64,000 nucleotides of DNA from a virus. Location of the stretch: the IMG/VR virus record IMGVR_UViG_3300027749_000069, positions 30,383 through 94,382 of that record; one strand, 5' to 3'. The notes under the pieces are model-generated. The model made no database searches. It was not told where the DNA came from and saw only the letters and a program-made list of their open reading frames with translations. This document shows positions 15,032 through 24,228 of the stretch, one piece after another; positions within the stretch are counted from its first letter, which is position 1, and every line of letters starts with the position of its first letter. The position numbers and the translations under genes are program-made.

Positions 15032-17929
15032 ATGAAAGAGGTTATCTCTCAGGAAGTTATTGAAGGCTTCCTAAATGGTGGAGACGACGAAATGTATATC
15101 GTCGGAGTTGAATACGACTACCCAACCAATACAATTTGGAAAATTATCCAAGACCCAATTGAAGGAAAAATTATTAAATCTGATACATTTACACCGTTTA
15201 TATGGGTGGGTGATTTAACAGGATTAAATTTCTATAACAACTCAAAAGCCATGCAGAAAAAACGTATGGGTGAGTTTGGTATTTTAATTGAAAAGTTAGA
15301 CACGCACGGCAACGAACGTTTAGAAAATGGTATGACCCATATCGTTAAAAGTATTAAATCATATACGGATTTAGTTTCATTCTTTAGAATGGGTGGATTG
15401 AATCCATGGGATGAAAAAGTAAGACATCATTTTACTGTATTAAACCCTGTTGAACAATATCTTATACAAAAGAAAAAAAGATTATTTAAAGGTATTGATG
15501 AATATAGTGGAGTTAATAGATTTGTATTTGATATTGAGACCACAGGTCTTGATCCTGAAACTTGTGTTATCATATTGATTGGGGTTAAAGATAACCGTGG
15601 TATGAATGAAACAATTGCAGCATTTGGTGAAGACGGAGAAAAGAAATGTATTGAAAGATTTTTCAAATATATTAAAGATTTAAAACCAACCATTGTTGCG
15701 GGTTATAACTCTGCATTCTTTGACTGGCCGTTTATATTAAAACGTGCAGAAATACTTGGTGTTGACGTTAATGGTCTTACACAAATATTCACAACACAAG
15801 GAATGAAAGAGAAGGAAGGAATGTTAAAACTTGCAAACGAAATTGAACCATATAAACAACACGTTATATGGGGTTTCAATATTATTGATATCGCACATTC
15901 AGTAAGACGTGCTCAGGCAATCAATTCTGAAATTAAAAGTTGGGGATTGAAATATATTACAACATATTTGGAGAAAGAAAAACCTAATCGGGTTTATGTG
16001 GATGGTGCAAAGATTTCCAAAATATATCTTGATAACGAAAGTTATTATGTAAATCCAAAGACAGGAAATTATAAACAAATTGGAGAACCTGGTACAGAAA
16101 ATTTAACACAGAAATATCCTGGTAAATTTGAGATATGGACAGGAAGAAAAATTGTAGAACAATATCTTGATGATGACTTGTACGAGACCATGGTTGTGGA
16201 TGATTCATTTTCTCAATCAACATTCTTATTATCAAAACTCGTACCTACCACGTATGAAAGAATTGCAACAATGGGAACTGCAACACTATGGAAAATTATT
16301 ATGTTAGCATGGTCTTATGAAAACAATTTAGCAATACCAGCTAAAGATGAGAAACGTGCAATCACTGGTGGATTATCAAGATTATTAAATGTGGGATATT
16401 CAAAGAATATTGTTAAGTTTGACTATGCATCACTCTATCCATCTATTCAACTTGTATATGATGTGTTTCCTGATTGTGATGTGATGGGTGTACAAAAATC
16501 AATGTTAAAATATTTCCGTGATATTCGTATCAAATATAAATTACTTGCGGGCGAATTAAAAAATAGTGATCCAGTTCTTGCTGAAATGTATGATAGAAAA
16601 CAATTACCAATTAAGATTTTTATCAACGCATATTTCGGTAGTTTATCCGCACCTCACGTATTCCCTTGGGGAGATATGAATATGGGTGAAACCATTACCT
16701 GTGTTGGTCGTCAGTGTTTAAGAATGATGATTATGTTTTATATGAAGAAAGGTTATAAACCTCTTGTAATGGACACGGATGGTGTGAACTTTGAAACACC
16801 ATTGAATATTGATGATACGGTTTATGTTGGTAAAGGATTGAATGAAATGGTTACGTTAGGAAAAGAATATAAAGGTATTGAAGCAGATACTGCAGAGTTC
16901 AATGATATCTTTATGAGAAATGAAATGGGTTTAGATATTGATTATGTTGCGCCAGCTTGTATTAATGTTTCTCGTAAGAACTATATCATTAAAATGATGA
17001 AGAAAGGAAAAGAGAAAATTAAATTAACAGGTAATACAATCAAATCAAAAAAATTACAAACATATATCGTAGAGTTTTTAGATGAAGGATTAAAGTATTT
17101 GTTAAATGGTGACGGATTATCTTTTGTGGAATTATATTATGAATTTGTAAGTAAAATTTATAATAAAGAAATTCCATTATCTAAAATTGCAAATAAAGCT
17201 CGTGTTAAACAATCTATTAATGATTATAGAAAGTATGTTCAAAAGACAACTAAAGCTGGTTCATTAATGTCTCGTCAAGCACATATGGAATTAATTATGA
17301 GGAGTGATTATCCTGCAGGTTTAGGAGATACAATTTATTATGTTAACAATGGTGTTAAGAAATCATCAGGAGATGTTCAGAAAGTTAGTAGACCTAGTAA
17401 GAAAGTTTTAGAAGAATATCTTACAAAAAATGGTACACCAATGCCTGAAGATTATATCGAAGTGAACTGTTATATGATTGATGAAAAAGAAATATTAAAT
17501 AATCCTGATTTAAAAGGTGATTATAATGTTCCTCGTTATCTTAATAATTTTAATAAACGTGTTGAACCATTGTTAGTTGTATTTCATCCATCAATTAGAG
17601 AAGATATATTAATTGAATCACCTGACCAAAGACAATTCTTTACAAAATTACAATGTGAATTAGTTAATGGGTTTCCATTGAAAGAAGAAGGTCAAGATAA
17701 ATTAGATGAGGTAATGACATTATCTGACAGTGAAGTATTATTTTGGAATCGTGTGGGGAGAGACCCTTACTTTATGTATGTGGAAAATAGTTTAGAACTT
17801 GCTGACCCATTTTGGGTTGACCACAATAGAAAAGTAATTTCGTTTCAAGAACAAAGTACTAAATCCAATGAAGAGGAGATTATTGAAACTAATGGTAACG
17901 ATTATGCATTACACGCAATAGAAAGTTAG
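15032..17929 (+). CDS. Family B DNA polymerase, T4 gp43-like
   Basis: 965 aa (T4 gp43 is 898). Exonuclease motifs: Exo I FDIETTG (D167) and Exo II YNSAFFDWPF (D231). Polymerase motifs: A KFDYASLYPSIQ (D464), B KIFINAYFGSL, and C VMDTDGVNF (D581, D583), where the usual YGDTDS is changed at the flanking Gly and the Ser. A KKxY-like segment, RKNYIIKM, follows. Proofreading and catalytic aspartates are all kept, so the enzyme should be active as the replicase. A terminator and a palindrome lie upstream. The end overlaps the convergent gp13-like gene by 4 nt, leaving no room for a terminator. Confidence 0.95.
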   Translation: MKEVISQEVIEGFLNGGDDEMYIVGVEYDYPTNTIWKIIQDPIEGKIIKSDTFTPFIWVGDLTGLNFYNNSKAMQKKRMGEFGILIEKLDTHGNERLENGMTHIVKSIKSYTDLVSFFRMGGLNPWDEKVRHHFTVLNPVEQYLIQKKKRLFKGIDEYSGVNRFVFDIETTGLDPETCVIILIGVKDNRGMNETIAAFGEDGEKKCIERFFKYIKDLKPTIVAGYNSAFFDWPFILKRAEILGVDVNGLTQIFTTQGMKEKEGMLKLANEIEPYKQHVIWGFNIIDIAHSVRRAQAINSEIKSWGLKYITTYLEKEKPNRVYVDGAKISKIYLDNESYYVNPKTGNYKQIGEPGTENLTQKYPGKFEIWTGRKIVEQYLDDDLYETMVVDDSFSQSTFLLSKLVPTTYERIATMGTATLWKIIMLAWSYENNLAIPAKDEKRAITGGLSRLLNVGYSKNIVKFDYASLYPSIQLVYDVFPDCDVMGVQKSMLKYFRDIRIKYKLLAGELKNSDPVLAEMYDRKQLPIKIFINAYFGSLSAPHVFPWGDMNMGETITCVGRQCLRMMIMFYMKKGYKPLVMDTDGVNFETPLNIDDTVYVGKGLNEMVTLGKEYKGIEADTAEFNDIFMRNEMGLDIDYVAPACINVSRKNYIIKMMKKGKEKIKLTGNTIKSKKLQTYIVEFLDEGLKYLLNGDGLSFVELYYEFVSKIYNKEIPLSKIANKARVKQSINDYRKYVQKTTKAGSLMSRQAHMELIMRSDYPAGLGDTIYYVNNGVKKSSGDVQKVSRPSKKVLEEYLTKNGTPMPEDYIEVNCYMIDEKEILNNPDLKGDYNVPRYLNNFNKRVEPLLVVFHPSIREDILIESPDQRQFFTKLQCELVNGFPLKEEGQDKLDEVMTLSDSEVLFWNRVGRDPYFMYVENSLELADPFWVDHNRKVISFQEQSTKSNEEEIIETNGNDYALHAIES

Positions 17930-19041
17930 ATAATATTAATAGGTGCGGGCATTGCTCTAAACTTAAGAGATTTGTTTAGATTCTCTGCCTCACCAGCTTT
18001 TCTTTCAAGAATTTTATCAGGACGTAATCTTTCTAATCTTGCCATAAGTTCTTCAATTAACTTAGATTTTTCATCTTTACCTTCAGTAATTAATGAACTG
18101 TAATCTAATTTAATCGTACTATCAGGAACTTGTAAATCACCTGAAAACTTACCCCATATACGACCTAAACCTTCTTTAGAATAACCTATTAGATATTTTC
18201 TAACCCAATTCTGTGAAGGTTTATTTAAACTACCCCATGTTAATTCTTCCGTCATAACATCGGATGGTAATTTAATAACATCTTTATTATTCTTTAAACA
18301 GGTGTCTCTATCCATAGTATCGTAGTACCAATACCAAACTTTATAATTATTTTTAGCAATAGAACCAAAATCAAACTTACCACCCGGTACATTATAAAGG
18401 TGTACCAATTTCTTACCTTCAGGACCCGCGGTAATTTTATAAGTTAAATCACCACCAATCATTCTACTCTTAAAGTTTCTATCTTGCATTCTCAATAATA
18501 GGTCAAAACCCGGTGTCATAAAATATGAACCAGCGGTTCCAACCTGAGCATACCCACCCACTCCACCGAAACCAACACCACCAAGTGCACCAAAACCACC
18601 TAAAAATGGATCTACTATTGAGTCATTTAAAGTTGCACGTGTGAAGTATAATAATTCGTTAATTTCACGACCAGCAGGAATTTCATATACTTGTTGACCT
18701 TGTGAAACCGTAAAATAGTCCTTTTTCAATTCACTTGTTCCACCAGCCTGTAAACCTACAATTTTGGAATATGAGTGAGTATATTGAGTTTCGTAATCTA
18801 AACTTCTTGTTGTGAAAGCTCTTGAAAGGGATTGTGTATCTAAATCAAGACCCGCTAAAGCTGACCATTGAGATTCAATTAACCAATCACTAACGTATTG
18901 TTCGTATTCTGATAGAGATAACTCTAAAAAGGTATCCATTTGTTCCTGTGTAAGTTCAATTCCACGAACTGGCATCCCCAAAAGGTGGAAAACCTGGGTA
19001 TATAATTTATCTCTTTCTTCCGGTGTAATAATAGTGGCCAT
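17926..19041 (-). CDS. Neck protein, T4 gp13-like
   Basis: 371 aa (T4 gp13 is ~309). The N-terminus (VFHLLGMPVRGIELTQEQMDTFLELSLSEYEQYV) matches the gp13 opening in which a structural-gene protein begins RRLGAP..NVELT..Q. The C-terminal helix region NWVRKYLIGYSKEGLGRIWGKFSG equals the gp13 segment that ends near WG.NL.KFsG. A Gly-rich loop (GGFGALGGVGFGGVGGY) around residue 150 is an addition. gp13 and gp14 close the filled head and receive the tail. It is on the opposite strand and separated from gp14 and gp15 by three genes, unlike T4. A late box lies 15 nt upstream. Confidence 0.75.
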   Translation of the reverse strand: MATIITPEERDKLYTQVFHLLGMPVRGIELTQEQMDTFLELSLSEYEQYVSDWLIESQWSALAGLDLDTQSLSRAFTTRSLDYETQYTHSYSKIVGLQAGGTSELKKDYFTVSQGQQVYEIPAGREINELLYFTRATLNDSIVDPFLGGFGALGGVGFGGVGGYAQVGTAGSYFMTPGFDLLLRMQDRNFKSRMIGGDLTYKITAGPEGKKLVHLYNVPGGKFDFGSIAKNNYKVWYWYYDTMDRDTCLKNNKDVIKLPSDVMTEELTWGSLNKPSQNWVRKYLIGYSKEGLGRIWGKFSGDLQVPDSTIKLDYSSLITEGKDEKSKLIEELMARLERLRPDKILERKAGEAENLNKSLKFRAMPAPINII

Positions 19042-19056
19042 AATTTGGTATATTCT

Positions 19057-19064
19057 TATAAATA
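19057..19064 (-). promoter_or_regulatory. Putative late promoter box for the gp13-like gene
   Basis: Minus-strand gATATTTATAAGAATATA, 15 nt from the ATG. It is the same extended sequence as the plus-strand sheath box, which shows that the motif follows gene orientation. Confidence 0.55.
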
Positions 19065-19079
19065 TCTTATATTTGGGTT

Positions 19080-19940
19080 ATGGTAAAAGAACTATATTAT
19101 ACAGAGGATCAAACAAAGGATTTTAATGTTATTATTTCAATGAGTGAAGTTAAAAGGTTAATAATTCGTGAATTGGGTGAAATAGCTCAAAGTAAATGGG
19201 AACCTTTAGGTAGATGGGGGAAGGGTGAGATTAAAGGTCGTCAGGTTTGGGGAGTTATGGACTCTAAAAAAAATGGTGAACTATATTGGTCACATTTTAA
19301 TAGGTTAAACACAAACAGAACAGGATTAACTCATTTAAGAAATAAAATAAATGAACTTTTAATATTAAACGGACAACCAGAGAGAATAATTTTCAAAGAA
19401 GATTTTCATTTAGATTTTAATTATACCTATAATACGGTTAAAAGAATGTTAAGGTTTACCAAACAATATAGAGATATTCTATTTGATGAAGAAGGTGAAT
19501 TTTATAAAGAATTAATTAGGTTGATGGTCGATACTTGGGATAGAGGTAAAGTTCATACTCAACATTTTATTGATAACTATAGAAGGTTAATACCTGAATC
19601 AACGGGTATTGAACATAATGATGATAAACCAGGTGATGTAAATGATATGTTAGATGGTATTGATTGTACTGTTCTATTTGATAATAGAAAACGTAATTTA
19701 CAAATTAAAGGAGTTACAAAATGTGAATTAAGAAACGATGGTCATTATTATGTTAATGTTAGTATGGTTTTAGAAAAATATCGTAAAGTTAACGCCTTCG
19801 TATTTTATCCATCAAATGAAGAATATGTTTATATGTTTAAAAATAATATAGATAAAATAATTTCACTTGTTGAAAATGGAACGTCGGTGTTTAAATTTTC
19901 ATCCGAATTATTTATTAAAAAAGTAAGTAAAAATGACTAG
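19080..19940 (+). CDS. Putative PD-(D/E)XK-type nuclease
   Basis: 286 aa. The N-terminal ~170 residues are mainly helical and not recognised. Residues 186-211 (GDVNDMLDGIDCTVLF, then a basic turn and LQIKG) fit the PD-(D/E)XK core: Asp195 after a Gly-Ile, a strand, and Gln208-x-Lys210 on the next strand (the QxK variant seen in several restriction-like families). A following strand pair (YYVNVSMVLEKYRKVNAFVFYP) completes the alpha-beta core. It could be a recombination or host-DNA nuclease. No late box precedes it, so it is probably an earlier gene. It overlaps the 66-aa gene by 8 nt. The call rests on motif geometry. Confidence 0.5.
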   Translation: MVKELYYTEDQTKDFNVIISMSEVKRLIIRELGEIAQSKWEPLGRWGKGEIKGRQVWGVMDSKKNGELYWSHFNRLNTNRTGLTHLRNKINELLILNGQPERIIFKEDFHLDFNYTYNTVKRMLRFTKQYRDILFDEEGEFYKELIRLMVDTWDRGKVHTQHFIDNYRRLIPESTGIEHNDDKPGDVNDMLDGIDCTVLFDNRKRNLQIKGVTKCELRNDGHYYVNVSMVLEKYRKVNAFVFYPSNEEYVYMFKNNIDKIISLVENGTSVFKFSSELFIKKVSKND

Positions 19941-20133
19941 TACATTATTAGATTTATTTGAAACTGCGGGTAAGAACAATTTTGAATTTAACTACAAAAC
20001 AGGTGAAGGTGAAAACGTTCTAACTTTGGATTTGGAAAATAAAATAGTAACTTTAATAATAGGTGACCCTGAACGTAAAGATTTAGAACTAACTTTAAGA
20101 GACGCAATAATAACGATTAAAGGAGGCTCTTAA
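19933..20133 (+). CDS. Unknown 66-aa protein
   Basis: Strand-rich acidic mini-protein (FEFNYKTGEGENVLTLDL ... KIVTLIIGDPERKDLEL). It overlaps the putative nuclease by 8 nt and the convergent helicase gene by 17 nt. Coupling to the nuclease suggests a partner or regulator, but nothing in the sequence says which. Confidence 0.6.
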   Translation: MTSTLLDLFETAGKNNFEFNYKTGEGENVLTLDLENKIVTLIIGDPERKDLELTLRDAIITIKGGS

Positions 20134-21868
20134 GTAAATCCTTACTGAATGATTCAGAGTATTCTCCGTCACCCATAACTTGGTCTATAATTCCTTTTTT
20201 CTTTTGTAATATATTATAGATAATTTTCTCAACTGTATTCTCAAACACGGGATAATAAACTAATACACTATTCTGTTGTCCGTAACGATACGCTCTATCT
20301 TCCGCTTGACTATGATGTGCAGGTACAAATGATAAATCATTCATTACAACAACTTCTCCCGCTGTTAATGTAATACCAACACCACCAGCAATAATATTTG
20401 AGATAAATATTTTTACCTTATCTTCATTTTGAAATCTATCAACACTCTCTTGTTTCTTTTCTTTAGACATACTACCATTTAATATTACGGAGTTCTTTTT
20501 GTATTTCTCATGTAACATATCTAATGACATTGTAAAATTCGTAAACACAATAACTTTCTTTCCTTGGTCTAAACATTTATCTATAATCTCACAAGTATAT
20601 GGAATTTTTTCGTAAGCAATAAGTTGTCTAATTTTCATTAAACGATTTAAGGTAACACTAATAGTTTCGTTGTCTTTTTTATCATTACTAATTCTTGTAA
20701 ACTCCTCCAATTCCTCGTCGTACATCTTACTTGTAAGTTCCACAAACACAGGTGTAACAATTTTTTCAGGTAAATCTAAAATATCAGTTTTCATTCTACG
20801 AAGAACATATGATTTAGTTCTTTCTCTCAATTCATCTAAATTACTTGCTCCACTTGTATTCCACACTTTTCTATTACCGACGGTAAATTGATAACCTTTA
20901 CAATATCTACGAACATATGATTGCCAATTTAATGTTAAAGGTGAATCAACAATCTTTAATAAATTAAAATAATTAATTGGTCTTGATGTCATTGGTGTTC
21001 CTGTTAACAACCAAACTTTAGGTATTGTTTCCAATACATCATTTAATAAACGAGTTCTATTCGCTGTTGCGTTTGAAACATAATGTGCTTCATCCACGAT
21101 TGCCAAATCAAACTTTTCATTTACCAATAATTTATAATCATCACTATCTTCACTTTTTTCTGTGGTGTGATAATTTTTTAATATATCATAATTGATAATA
21201 TAATAATCAAAAGTAGAACCCCATTTACGACCTTCAACTATTAATACTTTTCTATCTGTATAATTTTTAATCTCTCTATCCCAATTTATTTTAAGAGACG
21301 CGGGACAAACAATTAAAACTTTCTTTGCACCACTCTCCATAGACGCGATAACCGCTGCCGTCGTTTTTCCGAGACCCATATCATCGGCCAATATAAACTT
21401 ATTGTTCGCTAATAATTTCTCAATAGCAACCTTCTGGTGTTCCATAGGAGGACGATTATCATATGGACTATAATCAATTACACGATTTAACTTTTTCTCG
21501 TCTTGAACAATTGCGGACTTTGGTAACCACATTGCACTCATTTGGTCACTATCTAAAACTTTACCCCATATATGAAACGCTTTATCAGATTCACACAACA
21601 ATTTTTCACACCAAATTTTTTCAGGGGGAACGGGTAATAACCTTTCTTCCATAATTTTTTCTCCAAATGTGGAAACCAAATTAATATATTTTCGTGCAAC
21701 CTTTGGACTCAATTCGTAATATTTCATTACATATTCAGCTTGGGGTCTTGTTAACTTAAAATTTTTAACCTCATCTATCTTTCTTTTCCAATCCAATAAT
21801 TGGTTATTGGAACCTTCGTAAGTTAATAATATAGTTCTCGCTTCAATCTCGGGAATTTTTATCTCCAT
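20117..21868 (-). CDS. SNF2-family DNA helicase/translocase
   Basis: 583 aa. Superfamily 2 motifs in order: Q-like PPMEHQKVAIEKLL, Walker A LADDMGLGKTTAA (~161-171), Ia IVCPASLKINWDREI, DEAH (259-262) in IVDEAHYVSNATANR, III WLLTGTPMTSRP, then the second lobe with VIFTNFTMSLDML, IFISNIIAGGVGITLTAG and the SNF2 box SQAEDRAYRYGQ. This is the compact SMARCAL1-like type, which remodels forks and anneals strands in cells; the T4 functional counterpart is UvsW. A role in fork rescue or recombination-dependent replication is inferred. The first ~130 residues are a separate, family-specific domain. Confidence 0.9.
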   Translation of the reverse strand: MEIKIPEIEARTILLTYEGSNNQLLDWKRKIDEVKNFKLTRPQAEYVMKYYELSPKVARKYINLVSTFGEKIMEERLLPVPPEKIWCEKLLCESDKAFHIWGKVLDSDQMSAMWLPKSAIVQDEKKLNRVIDYSPYDNRPPMEHQKVAIEKLLANNKFILADDMGLGKTTAAVIASMESGAKKVLIVCPASLKINWDREIKNYTDRKVLIVEGRKWGSTFDYYIINYDILKNYHTTEKSEDSDDYKLLVNEKFDLAIVDEAHYVSNATANRTRLLNDVLETIPKVWLLTGTPMTSRPINYFNLLKIVDSPLTLNWQSYVRRYCKGYQFTVGNRKVWNTSGASNLDELRERTKSYVLRRMKTDILDLPEKIVTPVFVELTSKMYDEELEEFTRISNDKKDNETISVTLNRLMKIRQLIAYEKIPYTCEIIDKCLDQGKKVIVFTNFTMSLDMLHEKYKKNSVILNGSMSKEKKQESVDRFQNEDKVKIFISNIIAGGVGITLTAGEVVVMNDLSFVPAHHSQAEDRAYRYGQQNSVLVYYPVFENTVEKIIYNILQKKKGIIDQVMGDGEYSESFSKDLLKSLL

Positions 21869-21909
21869 ATAATATATATAATATAACTAAATAGAATGAA
21901 AGATTAAAC

Positions 21910-21917
21910 TATTTATA
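21910..21917 (+). promoter_or_regulatory. Putative late promoter box for the neck/tail operon
   Basis: TATTTATAAGG 5 nt before the ATG at 21923; opens the rightward gp14-gp15 unit. Confidence 0.5.
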
Positions 21918-21922
21918 AGGAT

Positions 21923-22435
21923 ATGAATAATAAACTACCTATTACGAGAATGTCCAAATTCCTTTCTCAGGATGACTTTGATTTAAATATTCAAATGGGT
22001 CAGGAATACCTTCATGGTGATTTGGGGATAAAATTGGTGCTATATCGTGTTGATAAACAAAAAACAGAAAACGACGATGTTTACGCTGAAGTTGGGGTAG
22101 ATGAAATTAAATACTTCCCACCAATTGAGTTTTACGCGTTGGTTAAAATAGAGGAACCAAAGAACAGTTCATATAAAGGTGGACTATTAAGATACAACGA
22201 ACCGGGTAATATGACATTATCGGTTTATATAAAACATTTGGAAGAATTAAAGGTTGACATAAAATACGGAGATTTCATTGGATATCCAGAATCTGAAACA
22301 AGAACAAGATATTATAACGTTTCAAATGATGGAAAAGTAACATCAGATAATAAACATAATATGTTTGGATACAAACCATATTATAGAAACATTGTATGTA
22401 CAGCAGTACAAGACAATACATTTAGAGGAGTATAA
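21923..22435 (+). CDS. Probable neck protein, T4 gp14-like
   Basis: 170 aa, shorter than T4 gp14 (256). The C-terminal half (IKYGDFIGYPESETRTRYYNV, then MFGYKPYYRNIVC) parallels the gp14 segment GDLIYFPMDNSLFEI followed by a P-Y-D-P-F-Y element. The earlier part has DDVYAEVGVDEIKYFPPIEFYALV. Identity by eye is low, and the position immediately before gp15 supports the call. Expected role: head-completion ring with gp13, contacting the tail terminator. Confidence 0.55.
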   Translation: MNNKLPITRMSKFLSQDDFDLNIQMGQEYLHGDLGIKLVLYRVDKQKTENDDVYAEVGVDEIKYFPPIEFYALVKIEEPKNSSYKGGLLRYNEPGNMTLSVYIKHLEELKVDIKYGDFIGYPESETRTRYYNVSNDGKVTSDNKHNMFGYKPYYRNIVCTAVQDNTFRGV

Positions 22436-22436
22436 C

Positions 22437-23714
22437 ATGGGAATACCTAAAAGAAAAACAAATATTGAAATCTATAAAGGAAATGAACTCACTAAAAGGA
22501 GACAGGAACTTTTGGATAATATTACCAAATCAGATACAAATCTTCCTGATTCTATATTACATGATGATTTGGATAGAGGTATGTTAGATTATGTTACGAA
22601 AACATTTAAGGTTGTAACTGACGGTAAACAAATCCCAATTATTGATAAGATATTAACAATACAAAGGTGGGGTGAGTTTATGCAGAATTGGTCATTTACC
22701 GACGACGACGGGAATATGCAACTTCCATTTATTGCAACCATTAGAAAACCCGACGTTCAATTTGGAACAAATCCATCGGTTCAAAGAACAATACCTGACA
22801 GATATCAAGTTTATTACGCTTCAGTTCCGAATTGGAATGGTTCACAATTGGGTGCGGACATTTACACAATACCACAACCTATCCCTGTGGATATTACATA
22901 TGACGTAACAATTATATGTAATAAATTTAGAGATTTAAACAAGTTTAATAAAATCATATTACGTCACTTTGCGTCAAGACAAGATTACACAACGATTAAA
23001 GGACATTATATTCCTATTGTTCTTGATAAGATTGAAGATAATAGTCCAATTGAAACAATTGACGGACGTAGATTTTACGTTCAAAATTATCAATTTACAA
23101 TGTTGGGTTATTTGATTGATAGTGAGGAGTTCCAAGTAAAACCCGCAATTAACAGATTATTTACCATGTTTGAGTTTATAAAAGATAATCCCAAATTTAA
23201 TATTAATAAAGTTGTTAACACTAATGAAATAATACAAACTGTAAACTTAGTTGGAGACGGACTTCAAAGTGTGTTTGACGTAGGGGAAAGTATTGGTACA
23301 TTATTTGGAGTTTATATAAATGATGTATTACAAACAAAGAATGTAAATTATTTACATATTGCTTACACCTCAAAAATAGAATTTGTCAACCCATATATTC
23401 CAACGGCAGGAAGTAAAATTACTATTGTTTATTACAAAAGTAAGAATAGTAGAATAGTTGGGACATCAGGTAGAATTTTTAGTTTTGTTAGAGAAGAATT
23501 TCAATATACTGGAACCGAACCTTTATTTAATGGTGATATTAATAGACCCATGTTTGATACAAATCAAATGATTAATAGTGTAATTACTGTTGAGATTAAC
23601 GGATTGGCAGAACAAGAAGGTATTGGGTTTATAGTTTCAGATGATAGTTCATTCATTATATTATCAGATAAACCGTCCCTAAATTCAAACATATCAGTAG
23701 GGTATTTGTATTAA
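22437..23714 (+). CDS. Tail completion/sheath stabiliser, T4 gp15-like, with a C-terminal extension
   Basis: 425 aa from the ATG at 22437, one base after the gp14 stop; an upstream in-frame ATG (22365) lies inside gp14 and is rejected. Residues ~90-240 follow T4 gp15: LPFIATIRKPDVQFG, then IPVDITYDVTIICNKFRDLNK, ILRHFASRQDY and GRRFYVQNYQFTMLGYLID, the last equivalent to the gp15 RRRIEWSLTFEVNGWMYPP strand. gp15 hexamers cap the tail tube and sheath. Residues ~244-425 are an extra beta-rich domain (GDGLQSVFDVGESIGTLFGV, SKITIVYYK, GLAEQEGIGF) absent from T4 gp15 and repeated as the next gene. Confidence 0.75.
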   Translation: MGIPKRKTNIEIYKGNELTKRRQELLDNITKSDTNLPDSILHDDLDRGMLDYVTKTFKVVTDGKQIPIIDKILTIQRWGEFMQNWSFTDDDGNMQLPFIATIRKPDVQFGTNPSVQRTIPDRYQVYYASVPNWNGSQLGADIYTIPQPIPVDITYDVTIICNKFRDLNKFNKIILRHFASRQDYTTIKGHYIPIVLDKIEDNSPIETIDGRRFYVQNYQFTMLGYLIDSEEFQVKPAINRLFTMFEFIKDNPKFNINKVVNTNEIIQTVNLVGDGLQSVFDVGESIGTLFGVYINDVLQTKNVNYLHIAYTSKIEFVNPYIPTAGSKITIVYYKSKNSRIVGTSGRIFSFVREEFQYTGTEPLFNGDINRPMFDTNQMINSVITVEINGLAEQEGIGFIVSDDSSFIILSDKPSLNSNISVGYLY

Positions 23715-23724
23715 ACCATAATCT

Positions 23725-24228
23725 ATGTACGAATTTATAAAAGATAATGTAGTTTCAAGTCAGAGTCAAAATATGGCGGTTAATATAGTAACGGTCAGTT
23801 TTATCGCGGACGGAATACAAACTAAATTTAGTGTTGGAACTAACATCGGAACCTTATTTTCAGTTTCAATGAACGGTATAGGTCAAATAAGAGATTTAAA
23901 TTTTACATTTATAAACTACACAAGTACAATTACATTTTTTACTCCACCTATAAAGAACTCAATAATAACGGTACAATTTTATAAAGGAACCAATAGTGTA
24001 ATTTTAGACAACAAGGGTAAATTATTACAATTTGAAAAAGAAGAGTTTATTTATACTAACTCAAGAGTGTTTAATTTAAGTAATTCAATCAATAGTTTGA
24101 TAACCGTAGAAACCAATGGTTTGGCTGAAGAAGATTTAATTGGCTTTGATATTACAGGAGATAAAGAAATCACATATAATAATAACCCTATAGTGGGTTC
24201 AAAAATAAGTATATCTTATTTATACTAA
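23725..24228 (+). CDS. Stand-alone paralogue of the gp15 C-terminal domain
   Basis: 167 aa, starting MYEFIKDN, which aligns with MFEFIKDN at residue ~244 of the gp15-like protein and continues colinearly to matching C-termini (GLAEEDLIGF ... ISISYLY against GLAEQEGIGF ... ISVGYLY). Internal matches include GIQTKFSVGTNIGTLFSV and NSIITVQFYKG. The pattern DG..F.vg...gtl..v..ng..q is typical of beta-sandwich modules in phage fibres and adaptors. It lies 10 nt after gp15 and is co-transcribed. Probably a neck or tail decoration protein. Confidence 0.7.
   Translation: MYEFIKDNVVSSQSQNMAVNIVTVSFIADGIQTKFSVGTNIGTLFSVSMNGIGQIRDLNFTFINYTSTITFFTPPIKNSIITVQFYKGTNSVILDNKGKLLQFEKEEFIYTNSRVFNLSNSINSLITVETNGLAEEDLIGFDITGDKEITYNNNPIVGSKISISYLY

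Noticed and set aside
22365-22436. Upstream in-frame ATG for the gp15-like gene
   Set aside because: It lies within the end of the gp14-like gene; the ATG at 22437 follows the gp14 stop by one base and begins a basic N-terminus.
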